Of a DNA stretch of 64,000 nucleotides, positions 34,907 through 43,780 are shown piece after piece. Each line of letters starts with the position of its first letter. The first letter of the stretch is position 1. Below the pieces are notes generated by a model. It was not told the origin of the DNA. It ran no database searches and saw only the letters and a list, made by a program, of their open reading frames with translations. The stretch is from Novacetimonas cocois (GTDB lineage Bacteria > Pseudomonadota > Alphaproteobacteria > Acetobacterales > Acetobacteraceae), in assembly GCF_003311635.1 (NCBI RefSeq), contig NZ_QEXL01000010.1:90310-154309 (forward strand), in the 5' to 3' direction. Both the position numbers and the translations under genes were made by a program.

Positions 34907-37462
34907 CTACCACCTCCACTTCCGCCATGCGAAGGCCGCGCCAAGGGCCACGATGCACGCCCCGCCCGCGAAGGGCAGCCAGTCATGGCGGATGTCGTGG
35001 CGGGCCTTGCGCCATGCCTGGCGATAGGGGAAATACGCGGCGGCGCGGAAATCGGGGGCGGGGCAGTCCTTCCCGAAATGCCGGGCAAAGGGGACATAGG
35101 CCCCCTGCCGGACATACCGCGCGTAAAGGTCGGCCTCATCCCCGCTTTCCCATCCCGCCGCCGTGCACAGGGCGGCGGCGAATGCCTGCGAACGCGGCGG
35201 CAGCAGGTCGGCGGCGCGCTGTGCCTGCGTGACGGCGGTATTGCGGTAATGGAACCGCTGGTAGGGGACGACCTCGCTGTGCAGGTACCGCCTGCGTTCG
35301 CCGTCCTGTATGAACGGCCCCGACAGTGCCTGCGCGGCGCGTTGCCCCGCCGTCTGCGGCAGGGGGGTAAGGTCTGTGTCATCATTCCTGAAACGATAGA
35401 GGTACCGCCCGACACCCCAGTCGAAATTCCCGTCCGTGGCGGCGTAATCGGGGTCCTGTTCGGTGCCCATGATGTCCATGCCGTGGGCGCGCGCGATGTT
35501 CGCCACGTCAAACCATGCGGCGGCACGTCCGGTGTCGGTCCATGCCGTCCCGACCCGGCGCAGGGCCGCCCCGTACGCCCGCGCCCATGACCGGATGGAG
35601 GGTTCGTACTTCCCCGTCCACCGCCCGTTGCCGTCCATAATCGCGGTGGCGTAACGCGGGTCGTTGTCCGCCGGGAAATAGGCGATCGCGCCATCCACGT
35701 CGCCCACGCGCACCAGCCGCCGCGCCAGCAGCGCGCGGATGGCGTCGGGCATCGTGCGGGGATGGTCCGGCATGTCATCCCCGCTGCCGTCGTGACCGTC
35801 GGGCGGGACGGGCGCGGGGATGTGGGCGTCCACGTAATCCTTCAGCTCCGCAATCGTCAGGACCCGTTCCGCGACATAGGCCGCGTCGCCGCTCACCCCG
35901 CTGTCGCCATAGGGACCGGCATCGCGTGCCGCGTCGTACAGGAACGCGAACGCCTGCACATACTCCCCGCGCGACAGGGCCAGGACGCCCTGTTCCCCCT
36001 TCAGGGTGTCCACGTTCTTCGGCTCCAGCGTGGCCTCCGGCGTTGCGGCCAGCGTGGGAAAGCCACGGGTCGCGGCGGCATAGAAACCGGCCGCCCCCGC
36101 CATGTCGCCGTCGCGGATGGCAAGTTTCGCCCGCACCCAGTCCGAAAGCGGCGTCTCCTCCTGCCGCGCCAGCGTCAGGGCGGTGTCGTAATCCCCGGCG
36201 GTATAGGCCAGCGCGGACAGCCGGTCGGCGTCGGGCACATGGACCAGCCCGCGCGCGCGGATGGCATCGGCCAGCATCCGCACCGGGGCGGGCCGCGCCG
36301 TGGCCGCCCCGCCATTATCCGCGCCATCAGCGCCGTCCTCCCCCCCGCCGCCGTCGTCCTCGTCCGCCAGCGCCAGCGCATAGGCGACCATCAGCCGCCG
36401 GGCCAGCGGGTCGTCAACCAGCATCGCGACGCGGCTGGAATCACGCAGCGCCCACCGCGCGATCAGGCGCAGGGAATCAACCCCGGTGGAGCCTGCCTCC
36501 GTCACGGACTCCTCGGCCGCCTGCCGTGCATACAGGTGGATGGCCTGCAACAGGTCGGCGGGCGCGATCGCGGCGGTGGGAAGGTCGTCCCTGGCAAAAT
36601 CCGTCCATGCAAAGGGCCGGGTGAACAGCCGCGCCTGCTCCCCCCACGATGCGAGGGCCAGCCCGTCCGGGTCGGGATCGCCCTGCGCGGCAAGGGCGCG
36701 CGTGCGCGTAAACATCGCGATGGCCGCGTCACGTTCGCGCGGCCACCCGTCGGGCGGCAGGGAAAGCCCCCGCTGCGCATGGATTTTCCCCAGCATGAAG
36801 GCCGCCTTTACCGCGCGGGGGGCCGCCTGTGCCGCAGGCAGGTCCAGAATCGCGGCAAACGCCTGCGCCCCGGCGTCGCCTGCGGCATGTTCCGCCGTGC
36901 CCAGGTCCGTTGTGCGGGGCTCTGCCGTATCCGGGGTTGCCGCACCGGGGGCCGCCGTGCTGGCGGTCGCGGCATGGGCGGCGCGGTAGGCCGCCGCCCC
37001 CCGGGCATAAAGCCGGCCGGCGGGCGTGTTCCCCAGCCCGTCATCCGGCGGGGGCGCGTCGCCCGGCGCATGGTCGGGCGTGAGGGCAGGGGCATCCGCC
37101 GGGGGAGGGGGCGTATCGCGGCGGGGATTTTCGGGGGGCAGCAGGCGCGATGCCTCGTAACCGAACGACCCGGCCGGCAGGGTCTTGAGCGTATGCGCCC
37201 GGTCGTCGAGCAGCTGCGTCGGAAATGCCGGTCCACAGGCATGGACCGCCGCCATCCCCGCCGCGACCAGCGCCGGCAGGGCAACGAACGGAATGGCTTT
37301 TGCCACGGCGGCATGAGGTATCCTTGCCAACGGATCGCCTTTCAGCAGGAGGGGGAAGAAGGAAGGTCGGGGCACATGCCCGTCAGGGGAGCGTCCATCA
37401 GGAGCACGTCCATCAGGGGCGCGCCCATCCGGGGGAGGTACGTCATGGGGCCGCATGGACAT
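34907..37462 (-). CDS. Large periplasmic/lipoprotein with TPR-like repeats and C-terminal anchor
   Basis: 851 residues from the ATG at 37462; an alternative ATG at 37456 is equally good, and both lie inside the end of the DUF3142 gene. Near the N-terminus is a short repeat PDGRAPDGRAPDGRSPDG, then a hydrophobic segment ending MAAVHACGPAFPTQLL, which may be a lipobox. The long middle consists of helical repeats (for example GVLALSRGEYVQAFAFLYDAARD) like TPR or Sel1 solenoids. The end HDWLPFAGGACIVALGAAFA plus WRKWRW is one membrane helix with a basic tail. It is probably translated together with the upstream DUF3142 protein and may form a complex with it. Confidence 0.7.
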   Translation of the reverse strand: MSMRPHDVPPPDGRAPDGRAPDGRSPDGHVPRPSFFPLLLKGDPLARIPHAAVAKAIPFVALPALVAAGMAAVHACGPAFPTQLLDDRAHTLKTLPAGSFGYEASRLLPPENPRRDTPPPPADAPALTPDHAPGDAPPPDDGLGNTPAGRLYARGAAAYRAAHAATASTAAPGAATPDTAEPRTTDLGTAEHAAGDAGAQAFAAILDLPAAQAAPRAVKAAFMLGKIHAQRGLSLPPDGWPRERDAAIAMFTRTRALAAQGDPDPDGLALASWGEQARLFTRPFAWTDFARDDLPTAAIAPADLLQAIHLYARQAAEESVTEAGSTGVDSLRLIARWALRDSSRVAMLVDDPLARRLMVAYALALADEDDGGGGEDGADGADNGGAATARPAPVRMLADAIRARGLVHVPDADRLSALAYTAGDYDTALTLARQEETPLSDWVRAKLAIRDGDMAGAAGFYAAATRGFPTLAATPEATLEPKNVDTLKGEQGVLALSRGEYVQAFAFLYDAARDAGPYGDSGVSGDAAYVAERVLTIAELKDYVDAHIPAPVPPDGHDGSGDDMPDHPRTMPDAIRALLARRLVRVGDVDGAIAYFPADNDPRYATAIMDGNGRWTGKYEPSIRSWARAYGAALRRVGTAWTDTGRAAAWFDVANIARAHGMDIMGTEQDPDYAATDGNFDWGVGRYLYRFRNDDTDLTPLPQTAGQRAAQALSGPFIQDGERRRYLHSEVVPYQRFHYRNTAVTQAQRAADLLPPRSQAFAAALCTAAGWESGDEADLYARYVRQGAYVPFARHFGKDCPAPDFRAAAYFPYRQAWRKARHDIRHDWLPFAGGACIVALGAAFAWRKWRW

Positions 37463-38750
37463 CCGGCCCCTGTCCATCGCAGCGCACCCATCCCGCCAGA
37501 AGCGGAACACCCGGCGCAAGCAGCATCCGTTCCCGCCGGCGCAGCCACGGGCCACGGGCATCATATTCCAGCCCGTAGCCGCCGCGTCCCCCCGCCCCCC
37601 GGCAGGCCCCGTCCACGCGGATCATCCCCGGCGGGGCGGCGTCGATGTCGCCCGTGTTTTCCACCACGATGTCATACAGTCCCGGCGCGTCCCGCAGCGC
37701 CCGCGTGCGCATCGCGTATGTCAGCGGGCGATGCGCCATGACGGCGCGCCATGTGCCGGGGCTCCACGCGCGCCGGTCGTCGCCCGTGGGCAGGCGGAAC
37801 CAGACCCATCCCGCGAACCCGCGCGGCGGCGCGTCCTCCGCCGCCGTCATGAAGCGGGCGACATCGGCGGGGTCGGCCACCAGTTCGTCATGGCCGGGTG
37901 CGTCGCCCATCATGGCCGGCGTCTCGCTTTCGACCGCGCTGATGCCGCCATCCGCCCCCCAGATCACGCGCGACCCATAGGCAGGCAGCGCGACATGCCA
38001 CGGCCGGGGGGACAGGCGCGCGAACTGCGCCATCCACCGCATCGCCCGCGCGGCATTGAACAGGCCAAGGCGCGGGTCCTGTACCGCATGGACCTGCAGC
38101 ACGACCTCGTCCGCGCGGGACAGCACGTCCGGCAGCACCGGGGCGTCCATCCATGTCGGCAGCGCGGTGATCCACAGCGCGTGGCGTCCCCCCATCGCCT
38201 GGCGCAACCGGTCGAGGAACCGGCCATAATCCGACAGGCGCGACGTGGCGCAGTCATGGTCGATTTCCACGCCCGCCACCTGCCATCCCTGCCGCGCCCA
38301 TGCGTCCACGCGCGTCGCGACATGGCGCGCCAGCACGTCCGCATCCGCAAGCTGCCCGTCCATGCGGAACACCGCGATCACCGGCCGCCCCGACAGCGGC
38401 AGCGGCCCGGCCTCCACCCTGCTGTCGCGCCACTGTCCCGTCCGGTCCAGTTCCGCGGCAAGGACGTGCCACGCATGCACCCCCGCCGCACTGTCGTCGA
38501 TGGCGCGCGCGACGGCGGGCGTCCACTGGCGCTGCCAGACATAGGCATCCTGCATCCAGACCTCCCGCGCCGCCGCGCCGTGCGGACGCGCGGGGACGGT
38601 CGCATATCGCACGACACACGCCAGCACCGGCACCGCCGCCACCGCGAAAAGCCACGGATGCTTCGGCCTGTATTTCCCCCGTCCGGATTTCCCCTGTCCG
38701 ATCTTCCCGCTCCCCGTGCCGGTCGGTTTCAACAAGACTGTCCGCGACAT
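37443..38750 (-). CDS. DUF3142 family protein
   Basis: 435 residues. A basic N-terminus with a TM helix (WLFAVAAVPVLACVVRY), then a TIM-barrel-like domain typical of DUF3142: EVWMQDAYVWQRQWTPAV, VAGVEIDHDCATSRLSDYGRF, ALWITALPTW and VVLQVHAVQ. These recall glycoside-hydrolase-like folds. It overlaps the next gene by about 20 bases. DUF3142 genes often sit next to a large gene like the one downstream, so a two-protein envelope system is likely; function unknown. Confidence 0.85.
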   Translation of the reverse strand: MSRTVLLKPTGTGSGKIGQGKSGRGKYRPKHPWLFAVAAVPVLACVVRYATVPARPHGAAAREVWMQDAYVWQRQWTPAVARAIDDSAAGVHAWHVLAAELDRTGQWRDSRVEAGPLPLSGRPVIAVFRMDGQLADADVLARHVATRVDAWARQGWQVAGVEIDHDCATSRLSDYGRFLDRLRQAMGGRHALWITALPTWMDAPVLPDVLSRADEVVLQVHAVQDPRLGLFNAARAMRWMAQFARLSPRPWHVALPAYGSRVIWGADGGISAVESETPAMMGDAPGHDELVADPADVARFMTAAEDAPPRGFAGWVWFRLPTGDDRRAWSPGTWRAVMAHRPLTYAMRTRALRDAPGLYDIVVENTGDIDAAPPGMIRVDGACRGAGGRGGYGLEYDARGPWLRRRERMLLAPGVPLLAGWVRCDGQGPDVHAAP

Positions 38751-38819
38751 CGTGTCATGATCAGGTAAAGTTTTTAAGACTGTCTGAAACGACCTGCCGC
38801 CAGGGAATGGCAGAAGCTG

Positions 38820-38891
38820 CCGGGTGTCGGGTTTATTTCAGGAATGTGGCGTTTTTCAAAGCTTTTTGAAAAAAGCTTCACCAAAAACTTT
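38820..38891 (-). repeat. Dispersed palindromic element, copy 11
   Basis: Intact AAGCTTTTT/AAAAAGCTT hairpin with arm CACCAAAAACTTTCATGACTTCAGGG; the GCC-type hairpin has been lost. Its orientation is opposite to that expected for the following gene. Confidence 0.7.
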
Positions 38892-38960
38892 CATGACTTC
38901 AGGGTGTTGTCGGGACGGCCGTTGCAGGCGGCCCCTTGGCGGAGGGGGTGGGAAAAGAAT

Positions 38961-38990
38961 GCCGCCTTTTCCAAAAAAGGCGGCATCCGG
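38961..38990 (+). repeat. Dispersed palindromic element, GCC-hairpin fragment
   Basis: ATGCCGCCTTTTCC/AAAAAAGGCGGCAT is a near-perfect hairpin 28 bases from the end of the glutathione transferase gene; with its T-run it could act as that gene's terminator. Confidence 0.65.
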
Positions 38991-39017
38991 GCATTTCCCT
39001 CTGTCCGGGGCGTGGGG

Positions 39018-39620
39018 TCAGGCCAGCCCTTCTTCCTTCAGCGCCTTCTGCGCCGCCGGGCGGGCAAAGACCCGGTCGCGCAGGGCGCAGGCGCGGGGAT
39101 AGGCGGAAATGTCCACCTTCAGCGGCGTTGTCCAGTGCAGGATCACGGCCATCAGCGCGTCCGCCTGCGTAAAGCCCACCGGCAGCATGTGGTCGCGCGC
39201 GTTCAGCATCGCCTCCACCTGCGTCATGCGGCGCGTGACAAGGGCAAGCTGGCGTTCGCGCACCACGTCGGGCACGTCAGGCGCGAAAAGCGGGCCGATC
39301 GCGCCGTGCACGTCCTCGCAAAAGCCCAGTGCCTCCAGCAGGCGGAAGAATTCCACCGAATCCGGCGCGGGGCGAAAGGCCGCGACGTCGGATTTCCGCC
39401 CGATATAGGTCAGGACCGCCACGTTCTGCGTCAGGACCTGGCCCGGCGAAATCTCCAGCGCGGGGACGGCGCCGCGCGGGTTGATTTTCAGGTAATCGTG
39501 GCCGTTCGCGGTTTTCTTGGTCTTCAGGTCCACCCGCTCCAGATGATGGGGCAGGCCCGTTTCGTTCAGGATGATGTGCGAGGCAAGCGAACACGCCCCC
39601 GGTGTGTAGAAGAGTTTCAT
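39018..39620 (-). CDS. Glutathione S-transferase (bacterial beta/GstA-like)
   Basis: 200 residues from the ATG at 39620. Thioredoxin-like N-domain: MKLFYTPGACSLASHIILNE, with Cys10 in the beta-class position, the cis-Pro motif GAVPALEI and the glutathione-binding QNVAVLTYIG. The helical C-domain follows. These enzymes conjugate glutathione to electrophiles or reduce disulfides in the cytoplasm. Alone on its strand. Confidence 0.9.
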   Translation of the reverse strand: MKLFYTPGACSLASHIILNETGLPHHLERVDLKTKKTANGHDYLKINPRGAVPALEISPGQVLTQNVAVLTYIGRKSDVAAFRPAPDSVEFFRLLEALGFCEDVHGAIGPLFAPDVPDVVRERQLALVTRRMTQVEAMLNARDHMLPVGFTQADALMAVILHWTTPLKVDISAYPRACALRDRVFARPAAQKALKEEGLA

Positions 39621-40174
39621 TGCAGCAACCTTTTCCTGTACGGCGCGGGACGGCGGCCCCGCCATTCCGTCAGGCGAAAGGGTGGCACACCCCCGCCGCC
39701 CTGGGAAGCGCCCGCGCGCCTGCCGCCGCGAAGCGTGAAGGGCGGATCGCATGGCGCGATGTTCGCGAAACCCGTGGTCAGGGCAGTAAATATCGCAATC
39801 ACGACCTGCATTGCGCACGTCCCGCATGGCACGGTCCACGCATCCCTGTATCCCGGCATGTCGTGGCCCGTCCCGGCAATGCGGCATGCCGGGATGGCCG
39901 GTCGCAGGCAGGGGGGCGGATGCAATCGCCCGGTATAATCGATGCGGCGGGGCAGGCGGCGGGACGTCAGGCGCGACAGACCCGCGTCGGCAGGCCCGGA
40001 AAACCCGCGCGGGATGCGGCCATTGCATGCGACGCGCGGTTGTGGCGCGCGTTGGGACCGAACGGGCCTTCCCGCCCGGGAATGCCATGCGATGGTCACG
40101 TCCGTGCCTTGTTCCGATCCCCATTCTGTCGGATGATTACAGTGATACGGGACGGACAGCAGAAAGATATTGAC
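39621..40174. other. Long intergenic region, nothing supported
   Basis: 554 bases between divergent genes. Open frames on both strands are GC artefacts. The last 40 bases hold the AGAAAG ribosome-binding site for the gene at 40175. Confidence 0.4.
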
Positions 40175-40662
40175 ATGAATCCCATTAAACTTGTGCCAGT
40201 TCTGGCAGTTGCTGGCAGTTGCTGGCAGTTGCTGGCACGCTGTGCGCCTGTGCCGGACCGGGTGGTCCTTATGGATACGGGGACGGTTATTACGGCGGAT
40301 ACGATAATTACAGCGGCTATGGCGCCTATGGCGGCAGCTATTACAACGGCGATTATTACGGGGGTTACCCCTATTATGTCTATGGCGGCGGACACGACAG
40401 GCGCGGTGGACCGGGCGGTCGTGACGGTCGCGATCATCGCGGCGGTCCGGGTGGTCCGGGTGGACCCGGCGGCTTTGGCGGGGGTGGCCACGGTGGCGGT
40501 CATGGTGGCGGCCCCGGTGGTGGTCCGGGCGGCAGGCCCGGCGGTGGACCGGGTGGCGGCGGATTCGGCGGTGGTGGCCACGGTGGCGGCGGCGGTCATG
40601 GCGGGGGTGGTGGTGGCCACGGTGGCGGCGGTGGCGGCCACGGCGGCGGTGGACACCGCTGA
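40175..40662 (+). pseudogene. Glycine/tyrosine/histidine-rich lipoprotein, out of frame through a 3 x 10 bp repeat
   Basis: The ATG at 40175 (AGAAAG upstream) starts MNPIKLVPVLAVAG, a lipoprotein signal. The chain should continue TLCACAGPGGPYGYGD and then a long Gly/Tyr/His tail to the stop at 40660-40662. Three copies of GTTGCTGGCA (40208-40237) shift the frame, so translation from this ATG currently runs through a different frame. With one copy (or four) the signal, lipobox-like Cys and tail join perfectly. A TTG at 40219 could start the tail frame but would give a truncated signal. The tail resembles glycine-rich surface proteins. Either phase-variable, recently inactivated, or a sequencing error. 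Confidence 0.75.
40208..40237 (+). repeat. Tandem repeat, 3 x GTTGCTGGCA
   Basis: Three exact 10-bp units at 40208, 40218 and 40228, preceded by a 9-base near-unit GTTCTGGCA. Ten is not a multiple of three, so unit number sets the reading frame of the lipoprotein gene. Confidence 0.95.
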
Positions 40663-40856
40663 TCCCGCGCGACCGACGACCTTTACCCTGCCTGTCGTGT
40701 CCTCCCCGCAAGGGGGGCACGGCGGCCCCTTGTCCCGATCCTGTTCCCGGCCCTGGTCGCATGCGTCCGTGGGCCGGGGCACCCGCGCATGGTCCCCTGT
40801 CCGGGCCGTGCTGGTCCGGCCTGCATTGCGTGGCGTAGGGGCAGGCCCCGTTGATC

Positions 40857-41075
40857 CGGGGGAAAAATCTGTTTCAGGCTTCCGCGAAGGAACTGGAAAT
40901 GAGAGGCCCACACTGGCTGACGGATGCGTGGATGTCCCGTCCGCAGGCCCTTTCCCCGAAAGGTCGTGGCAGTCCGCAGGTTGATGACCACCGCGTCCTG
41001 AGCAGGATCATCCCTGTCAATCGGAACGGTCCGCGCCGGCCGTCGATTTGCCCCGGAAGTACGGGCCGCTTGATG
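40857..41075 (+). repeat. Long inverted repeat, left arm
   Basis: Matches the reverse complement of 42215-42423 over about 210 bases with scattered differences. Best-conserved stretches are CCGCGTCCTGAGC and CATCCCTGTCAATCGGAACG followed by GTCCGCGCCGG, and CTGTTTCAG near the outer end. Confidence 0.8.
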
Positions 41076-41441
41076 ATGGTCCGGTCTGGAGGGCGGGCGG
41101 ATTACGATGACGGGAATTCATCCCATTGGGGAAGCGAATATCTGATGCGCGCGCGCCTGTAACAGATCGCCATTATGGCGCCGGACACGATGCCGCCCAG
41201 GCTGCCATCGCAATGGCCATTCCCACGGCGAAGGGAACGCGGCCCCGGTCAGGAAATCAGCGCTCCCCCTGAACTGCGGCGGTGGCAGATGCAGCCCCAG
41301 ACGCCGCAGGATGCGATATGCTGGCGGAGAACGGTTCGGGGCGCTGATCCCTTTCGCCGCCTACATCCTGTTTGCGGCCTCCGGTTTTCGGGAAAATTCC
41401 ATGGGTCCCCTTTGCCGCGTATTCTTTTCGTGCGGGTCATG

Positions 41442-41518
41442 AAGGTTTCCGGTGAATATTTTTCAAAGGTTTCGAAAGACGTCACCTTTTTGAAAGAAGG
41501 CGATGCCCGGAAACTTTT
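41442..41518 (+). repeat. Dispersed palindromic element, copy 12
   Basis: Degenerate: first hairpin lost (GAATATTTTTCAAAGGTTTC), second CACCTTTTTGAAAGAAGGCG nearly intact. Lies 48 bases before the start of the gene at 41567. Confidence 0.65.
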
Positions 41519-41566
41519 CATGCTTTTATCAGATGGTTATTTTAAAACGACCTATAAGGTGACGTA

Positions 41567-42121
41567 ATGAAACCCTTTATACTGTTGTTTTTGATTTTTG
41601 CCGAATCCGCATTTATGGGCCTTGCTGAAGCTGCGCCCGGACATTCCGATGTTCAGTTCAATGAAATGGATGTTACTCAATTTATTGAGGATACTGGATC
41701 TTTCCTGCCACGAAGGGTGGAGGATTTTTCGCGACAGTTTGATGAACATCTGTCATTCCATACCCCCAACAGTACTTACATGTTTTACGAAAACAGGGAT
41801 GAAGGTGGCGGCATAGCTCGTGTCAGCAGGACAATCAACACTACAGACGGGTATATTTTAAGTGGAATGGAATTAAAGGTCCATAATCCTCCCTATGTTA
41901 GCGAAGTTTTCGTTTCCATAAGGGGAAGGAAAAGTGGAAAATGTTTATCTCGCAAAATGATTACGAATATTTTTGCGCTGGGAAATCCTGAATTTACCCG
42001 GAATGAATTTATCTATAGCCCTGTCATGAAAAACTTCATTAAAGTCGTTTATGGGGGGTATGGTAAGGATGATTGCGCCTCATCTGTTTATTTAAAATAT
42101 GGCACGGAAAAACACGGATGA
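41567..42121 (+). CDS. Secreted low-GC hypothetical protein between inverted repeats
   Basis: 184 residues. Signal peptide MKPFILLFLIFAESAFMGLA ending EAAPG. The mature part has HLSFHTPNSTYMFYEN, VSEVFVSIRGRKSGKCLSRKM and a second Cys in DDCASSVYLKYG. The DNA is clearly AT-richer than its surroundings. It is bracketed by the 210-bp inverted repeat arms. I recognise no family; it resembles the gene at 34212 only in size and composition. Confidence 0.75.
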   Translation: MKPFILLFLIFAESAFMGLAEAAPGHSDVQFNEMDVTQFIEDTGSFLPRRVEDFSRQFDEHLSFHTPNSTYMFYENRDEGGGIARVSRTINTTDGYILSGMELKVHNPPYVSEVFVSIRGRKSGKCLSRKMITNIFALGNPEFTRNEFIYSPVMKNFIKVVYGGYGKDDCASSVYLKYGTEKHG

Positions 42122-42517
42122 ACCCGTGCCTGCCAATCTGCATTTATGAACCTCCATCCTTTTCCGGCTGGTCATGTCGGCGTCTGGTAAAATGCATTAC
42201 CGCAATTCACCCGGCAGTACCGGACGGGGGCATCGACGCCCGGCGCGGACCGTTCCGATTGACAGGGATGGCCCCGCTCAGGACGCGGCGGTCATCAGCG
42301 CACGTCCTGCCGGCTTTTCGGGGAAAGGGTCTGCGGGCGGAGGATATCCGCGCGCCCGCCAGCCAATGAGGATCCCTTGTTTCCAGTCTCCTTACGGGAT
42401 CTGAAACAGGTTTTGCCCCCTTGGATAAATGGGGTGGGATAAATGGGCTGACCCGACCGCGACGGCATGGCTGTCGGCAGTGGTCTCCCGCGATTCAGGG
42501 GGTGTCTTCCTGCCTTG
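42122..42517. other. Intergenic region with inverted repeat arm
   Basis: 396 bases, of which 42215-42423 is the right arm of the inverted repeat. The remainder shows nothing. Confidence 0.5.
42215..42423 (-). repeat. Long inverted repeat, right arm
   Basis: Reverse complement of the arm at 40857-41075, about 1.1 kb away, with the low-GC gene between. Confidence 0.8.
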
Positions 42518-43204
42518 TCAGAACCGTATGATGACCGGCTTCTGGTGCAGCAGCGCGGCATCTTCAAGATGCGATACCATACTGGCCGCAACATCGGCCC
42601 GCGAAACAATGCCGTTTCGCCACTGTGACGGCGCGACCAGGATTCTGGCCCTGCCGCTGGCCTTGCCATTCATCAGTACGCCCGGCCGCCAGATGGTCCA
42701 GTCCAGACCGCTCGCGATGATGAGTTCTTCCTGACGGGTCTTGTCGTCATAGGCACGGCCGAACAGCATGCGAAAGGGCAGGCGCTGGAACGGCCCCACG
42801 GCGGCGGCACTGTCACCCGCGCCAAAGCCGGTTACCGCCGCCAGTCGGCGAACGCCGTGGCGGATCATCAGGGGCAACAGGACCGCCGTGGCCCGGGAAA
42901 ACAGATCGACCGGCCCGAAGAGGTCGCGGTTGGATATCCCCAGCACCTGTATCACCGCATCGACCCCGACGAGCGCCCGTTCCACGTCCTTTGGCGCCAG
43001 GGCATCGCCGGGGCATTTCTCAAGCCGGTCATGCGTCAGTTCGATGCCCGAGGCATGGCGGGCAAAGGCCCTGACCCTGTGCCCCTGGCCAAGCGCCGCC
43101 CTGACAGCCTCAAGCCCGATCCCCCGCGACCCGCCCATCACCAGAACAACCACCGCGCCGCCTCCATCGTGTTTTCGTGCCCGCATCATCCTGTCCCGCA
43201 TCAT
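42518..43204 (-). CDS. NmrA/atypical SDR NAD(P)-binding protein
   Basis: About 228 residues from the ATG at 43204; internal ATGs at 43201, 43189 and 43186 are possible. The dinucleotide motif VLVMGGSRGIGLEAV is followed by VRAFARHAS, consistent with NADP. The YxxxK of classical SDRs is absent; instead GLDWTIWRPGVLMNG, typical of atypical SDRs such as NmrA-like and NAD-dependent epimerase-like proteins, is present. Likely a redox sensor or reductase in the cytoplasm. Divergent from the DCC gene. Confidence 0.78.
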   Translation of the reverse strand: MMRDRMMRARKHDGGGAVVVLVMGGSRGIGLEAVRAALGQGHRVRAFARHASGIELTHDRLEKCPGDALAPKDVERALVGVDAVIQVLGISNRDLFGPVDLFSRATAVLLPLMIRHGVRRLAAVTGFGAGDSAAAVGPFQRLPFRMLFGRAYDDKTRQEELIIASGLDWTIWRPGVLMNGKASGRARILVAPSQWRNGIVSRADVAASMVSHLEDAALLHQKPVIIRF

Positions 43205-43310
43205 CCCGTACGGGCGCAACAGGGGAAACACGTCACTTCGGGCATGGTCGCCCGTCACCTTCCCCAAATGTCAGGTCGTCACAGGGCGCGGGGTATCACA
43301 GGATGTGGTC

Positions 43311-43670
43311 ATGAATGACAGATCCGACGATACCTTGACCGTATGGTACGATGGTGGCTGCCCGCTGTGCCTGCGCGAAATCGCGCTGATGCGCCGGTGG
43401 GACCGTGCGAAGCGTATCCACTTCGTCGATCTCACCGACCCGGCGCAGGCCTGCCCCCTCGACCGGCAATTGCTGCTCGATCGTTTCCATGCGCGGAAAG
43501 GCACCGTGATTTACGACGGCGCCGCCGCTTTCGCGGCCATGTGGCGCGCCATTCCGGCGCTGCGGCCGCTTGGCGAACTTGCCCGGCTGCCACCGGTCCT
43601 GTGGGGGCTTGAGGTGGCCTATCGCGGGTTTTTGCCGGTGCGGCCGGTCCTGCAACGATGGCTGCGATAA
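43311..43670 (+). CDS. DCC family thiol-disulfide protein (DUF393)
   Basis: 119 residues. The family signature WYDGGCPLCLREIALMRR sits near the N-terminus with the CPLC redox pair at Cys17 and Cys20; later HARKGTVIYDGAAAF and YRGFLPVR are typical of the family. Predicted thioredoxin-like fold; physiological substrate unknown. Start at the ATG at 43311. Confidence 0.88.
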   Translation: MNDRSDDTLTVWYDGGCPLCLREIALMRRWDRAKRIHFVDLTDPAQACPLDRQLLLDRFHARKGTVIYDGAAAFAAMWRAIPALRPLGELARLPPVLWGLEVAYRGFLPVRPVLQRWLR

Positions 43671-43780
43671 AGGGGCGGGCGGCTTCGGCGCCACGGTGTT
43701 ACCGGTCACGTTCGACCTGACCGGCGGGGGACAGCATTGCCGGCGTGCCCCGGCGTGAAGCCAGCAGGGGCAGGCGTCCG

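Larger units (their letters stand above)
40663..41566. other. Long intergenic region with inverted repeat arm and element copy 12
   Basis: 904 bases. It holds the left arm of a 210-bp inverted repeat (40857-41075) and a dispersed element (41442-41518). No gene is supported. Confidence 0.5.

Noticed and set aside
36175..37083. Several plus- and minus-strand open frames inside the large solenoid gene
   Set aside because: They lack signals and overlap the long frame that shows consistent helical repeats and a C-terminal anchor.
40096..40911. Threonine/alanine-rich minus-strand open frame across the glycine-rich region
   Set aside because: The reverse complement of GGN-rich codons always reads as such low-complexity sequence; the plus strand has the signal peptide and ribosome-binding site.
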